Part shown: in pieces, positions 61,449 through 64,000 of the stretch
Numbering within the stretch: the first letter of the stretch is position 1
How the letters are laid out: every line of letters begins with the position of its first letter
Origin: JAIBJN01 sp963784175
Lineage (GTDB): Bacteria > Actinomycetota > Thermoleophilia > Gaiellales > Gaiellaceae
Direction of reading: 5' to 3'
DNA: 64,000 nt
Assembly: GCA_963784175.1 (NCBI GenBank)
Contig: CAWAQJ010000019.1
Coordinates: forward strand, 124,001-188,000
Position numbers and translations under genes: made by a program
Notes under the pieces: generated by a model
What the model saw: the letters and a program-made list of their open reading frames with translations, nothing else
Database searches by the model: none
What the model was told of the DNA's origin: nothing

Positions 61449-62035
61449 GCAGACGGCTGCCTCGGTCGATCTTTACTGGCTGCCCCTCGGCGCCGGCGGC
61501 AACTCGGTGCGCATCAACGGCCGCGTCTTCGAGGCCGCCGCAGCGCTGCTCGAGCGCCGCGATCGACGAGATCTCTACCACTCGGCGCTCGAGGTCAACG
61601 TCCGGCTCGCGCGTTTTGTGATCGAGATGGCGCCGGCGTGGTCGGACGAGGCGGCGGAGCGAGGTGTGGTGGCGGAGGGCGCAGTCGGGGCTCGGCTCGC
61701 CGGCCGCTTCCGGCTCTTCCGTTACGAGGTGCGCCGTTGGCGCGAGGGCGTGATCCCCGATATCACTGAGGCGGTCGAGAGCCCCGTTCGCCTGTCCACC
61801 GATCCGGCCGTCGCGCAACGCGTGCTGGAGCTGACCGCGGCAGGTGCCCACGCCTGTCTGGGGCCGCGATGAGTTGCGTGCCGGCGAGATGTGGAACTCG
61901 AACTCGCTCACCTCGTGGCTGATCAGTCGCTGCGGGCTCGATGCCGAGCCCGTGCACCCTCCGCTTGGCGGACGGGCGCCAGGCTGGAACGCGGGCATCG
62001 CCGTCGCTCGCCGTAAGACTGGGGCTCTCGTCTAG
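61405..62035 (+). CDS. Conserved hypothetical protein overlapping the ATPase end, interrupted by one extra base
   Basis: 209 residues after removing one surplus base near 61852. The start ATG 61405 lies 44 bp inside the ATPase gene, in another frame, and has AGGAGG 8 nt upstream, which decides it. The core reads VDLYWLPLGAGGNSVRINGRVFEA, DLYHSALEV, RGVVAEGAVGARLAGRFRLFRYEVRRW and VIPDITEAVESP. The shifted tail is VPTPVWGRDELRAGEMWNSN to GGRAPGWNAGIAVARR. I recall similar proteins in actinobacteria with the two parts continuous. No known catalytic motif is present, so function is unknown. It ends convergent with the next gene, sharing CTAG. Confidence 0.75.
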
Positions 62036-62319
62036 CGTCGCCAGGCGAAGGCCTTGACGGCCTTGCGCGGCTTGCCGGCCATGACGGAGCGCCATGCTTC
62101 AGCAGCCCCGTACAGTGCCGGGTCCTCAGCCTGAAGGGCGATCGGCGGCTCGCCTCCCGGCGTTTCGAAGTCGAAGATGACCTCGCGGTCGGTGAGAAAG
62201 ACTTCGTGGCGTGAGAGTCGTGTTGCTTCGATCTCGAACGGCGGCCCCTGGCTCAAGAGCTCTTCAACACGACCTCTCGCGCCGTCGACCAGGGGGACGA
62301 CGACGACCAGCCGGCTCAC
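62032..62319 (-). CDS. Small hypothetical protein
   Basis: 95 residues from a GTG at 62319 that overlaps the stop of the upstream gene (GTGA). Sequence SRLVVVVPLVDGARGRVEELLSQGPPFE begins like a small alpha-beta (ferredoxin-like) fold; LSRHEVFLTDREVIFDFETP and AEAWRSVMAGKPRKAVKAFAWRR follow. The pattern resembles dimeric barrel proteins that use a first strand, helix, and strand with paired aromatic residues. No function is assigned. It is coupled to the next gene upstream, forming a two-gene unit behind palindrome copy 5. Confidence 0.6.
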   Translation of the reverse strand: MSRLVVVVPLVDGARGRVEELLSQGPPFEIEATRLSRHEVFLTDREVIFDFETPGGEPPIALQAEDPALYGAAEAWRSVMAGKPRKAVKAFAWRR

Positions 62320-62657
62320 AGCGTCGCCCTTGGGACGAGCCAAGCGGTGAGCCGCTCGACGATCTCGCGTACGGAGCCCATGCCGTCGACCGCGGCTATG
62401 GACAGCCCGTCTCTTGTGCTCCGGCTGAGCACCGCCGTCGGTTGTGACCGGATGCGGTCAACCGGCACCGCGTGCGCAACGCTCGTCAGGTCCGCGTAGC
62501 GGATGACCCTGGAGGAGGCCCGGCCCGGGCCGCTTCCTGTGTCGAGACGCAGACTCGTCGGGCCCAGCACGAGCTTGCCCGCACTGACCGGCCCGTCACC
62601 GTCGCGCCAGAGGACTGCGTAGCTCGTTCGGAACATCGTGCTCACAAGCGTCGGCAT
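62316..62657 (-). CDS. Small hypothetical protein, first gene of a two-gene unit
   Basis: 113 residues if started at ATG 62657; GTG 62645 and ATG 62636 are alternatives, and the longest frame is rejected because it runs through palindrome copy 5. TMFRTSYAVLWRDGDGPVSAGKLVLGPTSLRLD and ADLTSVAHAVPVDRIRSQPTAVLSRSTRDGLSIAAV suggest a PH-like beta barrel, and VREIVERLTAWLV a terminal helix. No motif for catalysis is visible. It is divergent from the FAD oxidoreductase gene, with the palindrome between them. Confidence 0.58.
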   Translation of the reverse strand: MPTLVSTMFRTSYAVLWRDGDGPVSAGKLVLGPTSLRLDTGSGPGRASSRVIRYADLTSVAHAVPVDRIRSQPTAVLSRSTRDGLSIAAVDGMGSVREIVERLTAWLVPRATL

Positions 62658-62697
62658 GATCGGCGCCGCGGGCATCCGTGCGCCGTCCGATTCACCC

Positions 62698-62712
62698 TGC
62701 GGATTTTCCGCA
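62698..62712. promoter_or_regulatory. Recurrent palindrome TGCGGATTTTCCGCA (copy 5)
   Basis: Perfect arms TGCGG/CCGCA, centred 48 bp from the minus-strand start at 62657 and 64 bp from the FAD oxidoreductase start at 62769, so it could act on both. Confidence 0.75.
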
Positions 62713-62768
62713 GCGCTCTCAGCAGACCCACCGATGGCCACGGCTCAGGCGATCGCCACCCTAGGGGG

Positions 62769-63917
62769 ATGCCTAACCGGGAAAGGACGCGGGTCTTGAT
62801 TGCCGGGGGCGGGGTCGCGGCGCTCGAAGCCATGGTCGCCCTCCGTCAGATCGCCGGCGATGTCGTCGAAGTCGAGCTCATCTCGCCCGATCGCGACTTC
62901 TTCTACCGGCCTCTCTCGGTCGGGGAGCCGTTCGGCGTCAGCGAAGTGCTGCGCTTCGACATTCCGACCCTGGCGCGCGGGTGCGCGGCGACGCATGGTC
63001 TAGGCACCCTCACGTCGGTCAACGCCGAGGCTCACGAGGTTCGCACGAGTCGGAACGCAGCCTTTGCGTACGACGTGCTGCTGATCGCGATCGGCGCACG
63101 ACCCCGCGAAGGGGTCGCGGGTGCGATGACGTTTCGAGGGGGAGTCGACGTGCCGCTCGTCACCGGGATGCTCAGCGACATCGACCGCGGCCTGGTCAAG
63201 CGGGTCGCTTTCGCGCTCCCGGGAGGAGTGACCTGGCCGCTTCCGCTCTACGAGCTCGCCCTTCTGACCGCCGAACACGCTCGGGATACCGACCTCGAGA
63301 TCACGATCGTGAGCCCTGAGGAGGCGCCGCTCCAGGTGTTGGGCCAGGAGGCGAGCGAGACCGTCGCCGGCCAGCTTCGAGACCACGAAATTCAGTTCCT
63401 GCCAATGACCTATCCGGACTCCTACGGGCAGGGAGAGCTGCGAATCGTCCCGGGGCCGTCCCTGTCGGTCGACGCGGTCGTCTCGCTGCCCCGCCTCAAA
63501 GGCGTCCCTCTTGCCGGCGTTCCGCAGGACGAGGATTCCTTCATCCCGGTCGACTCGAGTTTCCGCATTCAGGAGCTCGAGGATGTGTTCGCGGTCGGAG
63601 ACATCACAACGTTCCCCGTGAAGCAAGGGGGTATCGCCGCACAACAGGCCGACGTCGCCGCGACCGAGATCGCCGCCGGCGCCGGCGCGGACGTCGTCTC
63701 GAAGAGCTTCGACCCTGTTCTTCGAGGGCTTCTCCTCAGTGCGTCCCCTCGCTTCTTCCGCACGGAGCTGAGCGGTGGGCACGGAAGCACGTCATCCGTG
63801 GATGCCGAAGCGCTGTGGTGGCCCGCCGGGAAGATCGCGGCGCGGTATCTCAGCCCGTACCTTGCCGAGCACGCAGGGCTCGCGTACGGCCCGCGCGGGC
63901 CTGCCTCACTCCTCTAG
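62769..63917 (+). CDS. FAD-dependent oxidoreductase, sulfide:quinone reductase-like
   Basis: 382 residues from ATG 62769 after a G-run that can act as a ribosome site. FAD motif VLIAGGGVAALEAMVAL lies at the N-terminus, RDFFYRPLSVGEPFG follows, then AYDVLLIAIGARPREG. A C-terminal FAD loop, EDVFAVGDITTFPVKQGGIAAQQADVAA, is typical of SQR/NDH-2-like enzymes. The paired redox cysteines of true sulfide:quinone reductases are not evident; the only Cys noted is in ARGCAAT. The second Rossmann motif is poor, so NAD(P)H use is doubtful. It is probably membrane-peripheral and feeds or drains quinones under stress. Palindrome copy 5 lies upstream. Confidence 0.85.
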   Translation: MPNRERTRVLIAGGGVAALEAMVALRQIAGDVVEVELISPDRDFFYRPLSVGEPFGVSEVLRFDIPTLARGCAATHGLGTLTSVNAEAHEVRTSRNAAFAYDVLLIAIGARPREGVAGAMTFRGGVDVPLVTGMLSDIDRGLVKRVAFALPGGVTWPLPLYELALLTAEHARDTDLEITIVSPEEAPLQVLGQEASETVAGQLRDHEIQFLPMTYPDSYGQGELRIVPGPSLSVDAVVSLPRLKGVPLAGVPQDEDSFIPVDSSFRIQELEDVFAVGDITTFPVKQGGIAAQQADVAATEIAAGAGADVVSKSFDPVLRGLLLSASPRFFRTELSGGHGSTSSVDAEALWWPAGKIAARYLSPYLAEHAGLAYGPRGPASLL

Positions 63918-64000
63918 CAGTCCCTGAGACAGCGCGTAGCGGACGAGCTCGGCCCTGGTGGTGAGCCGAAGCTTCTGCATGATGTGGGCCCGATGCGTCT
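63906..64000 (-). CDS. C-terminal end of a LuxR/NarL-type response regulator (partial)
   Basis: Only the last 31 codons are in the window: THRAHIMQKLRLTTRAELVRYALSQG, then LLEE and TGA. This is the end of a LuxR-type helix-turn-helix: recognition helix, then the RAELVRYA.. helix. NarL/DevR-type regulators have this C-terminus. It overlaps the 3' end of the FAD oxidoreductase gene by 12 bp. It is the only NarL-type regulator seen beside the palindrome-controlled genes and is a candidate for binding them. Confidence 0.88.
   Translation of the reverse strand, partial: THRAHIMQKLRLTTRAELVRYALSQGLLEE

Noticed and set aside
1..64000. CRISPR arrays, insertion sequences, prophage genes, rRNA, riboswitches
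   Set aside because: No spaced direct repeats, transposase or integrase motifs, attachment-site duplication at the tRNA, or recognisable riboswitch cores were found by reading.

Overview
The window is a high-GC chromosomal segment, almost fully coding, with many ATGA/GTGA start-stop overlaps, GTG and TTG starts, and long GC-driven shadow ORFs. Gene content (LtrA, DUF5996, EHN-type epoxide hydrolases, CxxHxxC P450 ferredoxin, many universal stress proteins, LacI regulators) points to a soil or groundwater actinobacterium. A Thermoleophilia/Gaiellales-like member is my best guess; this is inferred from gene style, with no marker gene. There is one tRNA (Thr-CGT), and no rRNA, CRISPR array, insertion sequence or prophage gene was seen.

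Layout. 1-3.8 kb: dimethylglycine/sarcosine dehydrogenase-like flavoprotein (C-terminal tip outside the window), divergent choline-kinase-like protein, VOC protein, tRNA. 4-8 kb: phosphoketolase-acetate kinase operon. 8.3-22 kb: catabolic island around a LacI regulator. To the left is an operon of glutamine-synthetase-like ligase, ferredoxin, ferredoxin reductase, cytochrome P450 and TIM-barrel isomerase. To the right are an APC permease, a DUF2961/GH172 protein, a metallophosphoesterase, a nucleotidyltransferase-fold protein, a fucose/arabinose-isomerase-like protein and an FGGY kinase. TAGCGCTA operators lie before both arms and at the regulator gene. 22-26.7 kb: ferritin-like/DUF455-like protein divergent from a trimethylamine-dehydrogenase-family enzyme plus a GcvT-like partner. 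26.8-32.6 kb: DUF5996, tandem epoxide hydrolases, thioredoxin-like protein, LtrA. 32.7-39.6 kb: secreted GH15 glucodextranase/glucoamylase, secreted GH3 glycosidase, CYTH protein.

From about 39.6 kb to the end is a stress/energy island: membrane proteins, NirK-type copper nitrite reductase, MacB/FtsX-type ABC transporter, CBS-BON protein, KimA-like permease with a KdpDE-like two-component system, arginine antiporter/arginine deiminase/universal stress protein operon, GNAT-acyl-CoA synthetase (ADP-forming), two more universal stress proteins, P1B-type ATPase, an FAD oxidoreductase of the sulfide:quinone reductase type, and the end of a LuxR/NarL-type regulator. In content it resembles the mycobacterial DosR dormancy regulon, but carries a different signature: a 15-bp palindrome TGCGGnTTTyCCGCA in five intergenic regions.

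Five genes in the last 20 kb (45.6, 52.55, 53.38, 55.87 and 61.85 kb) each carry one extra base that splits an otherwise normal, full-length gene. I treat these as probable sequence errors and give joined coordinates.
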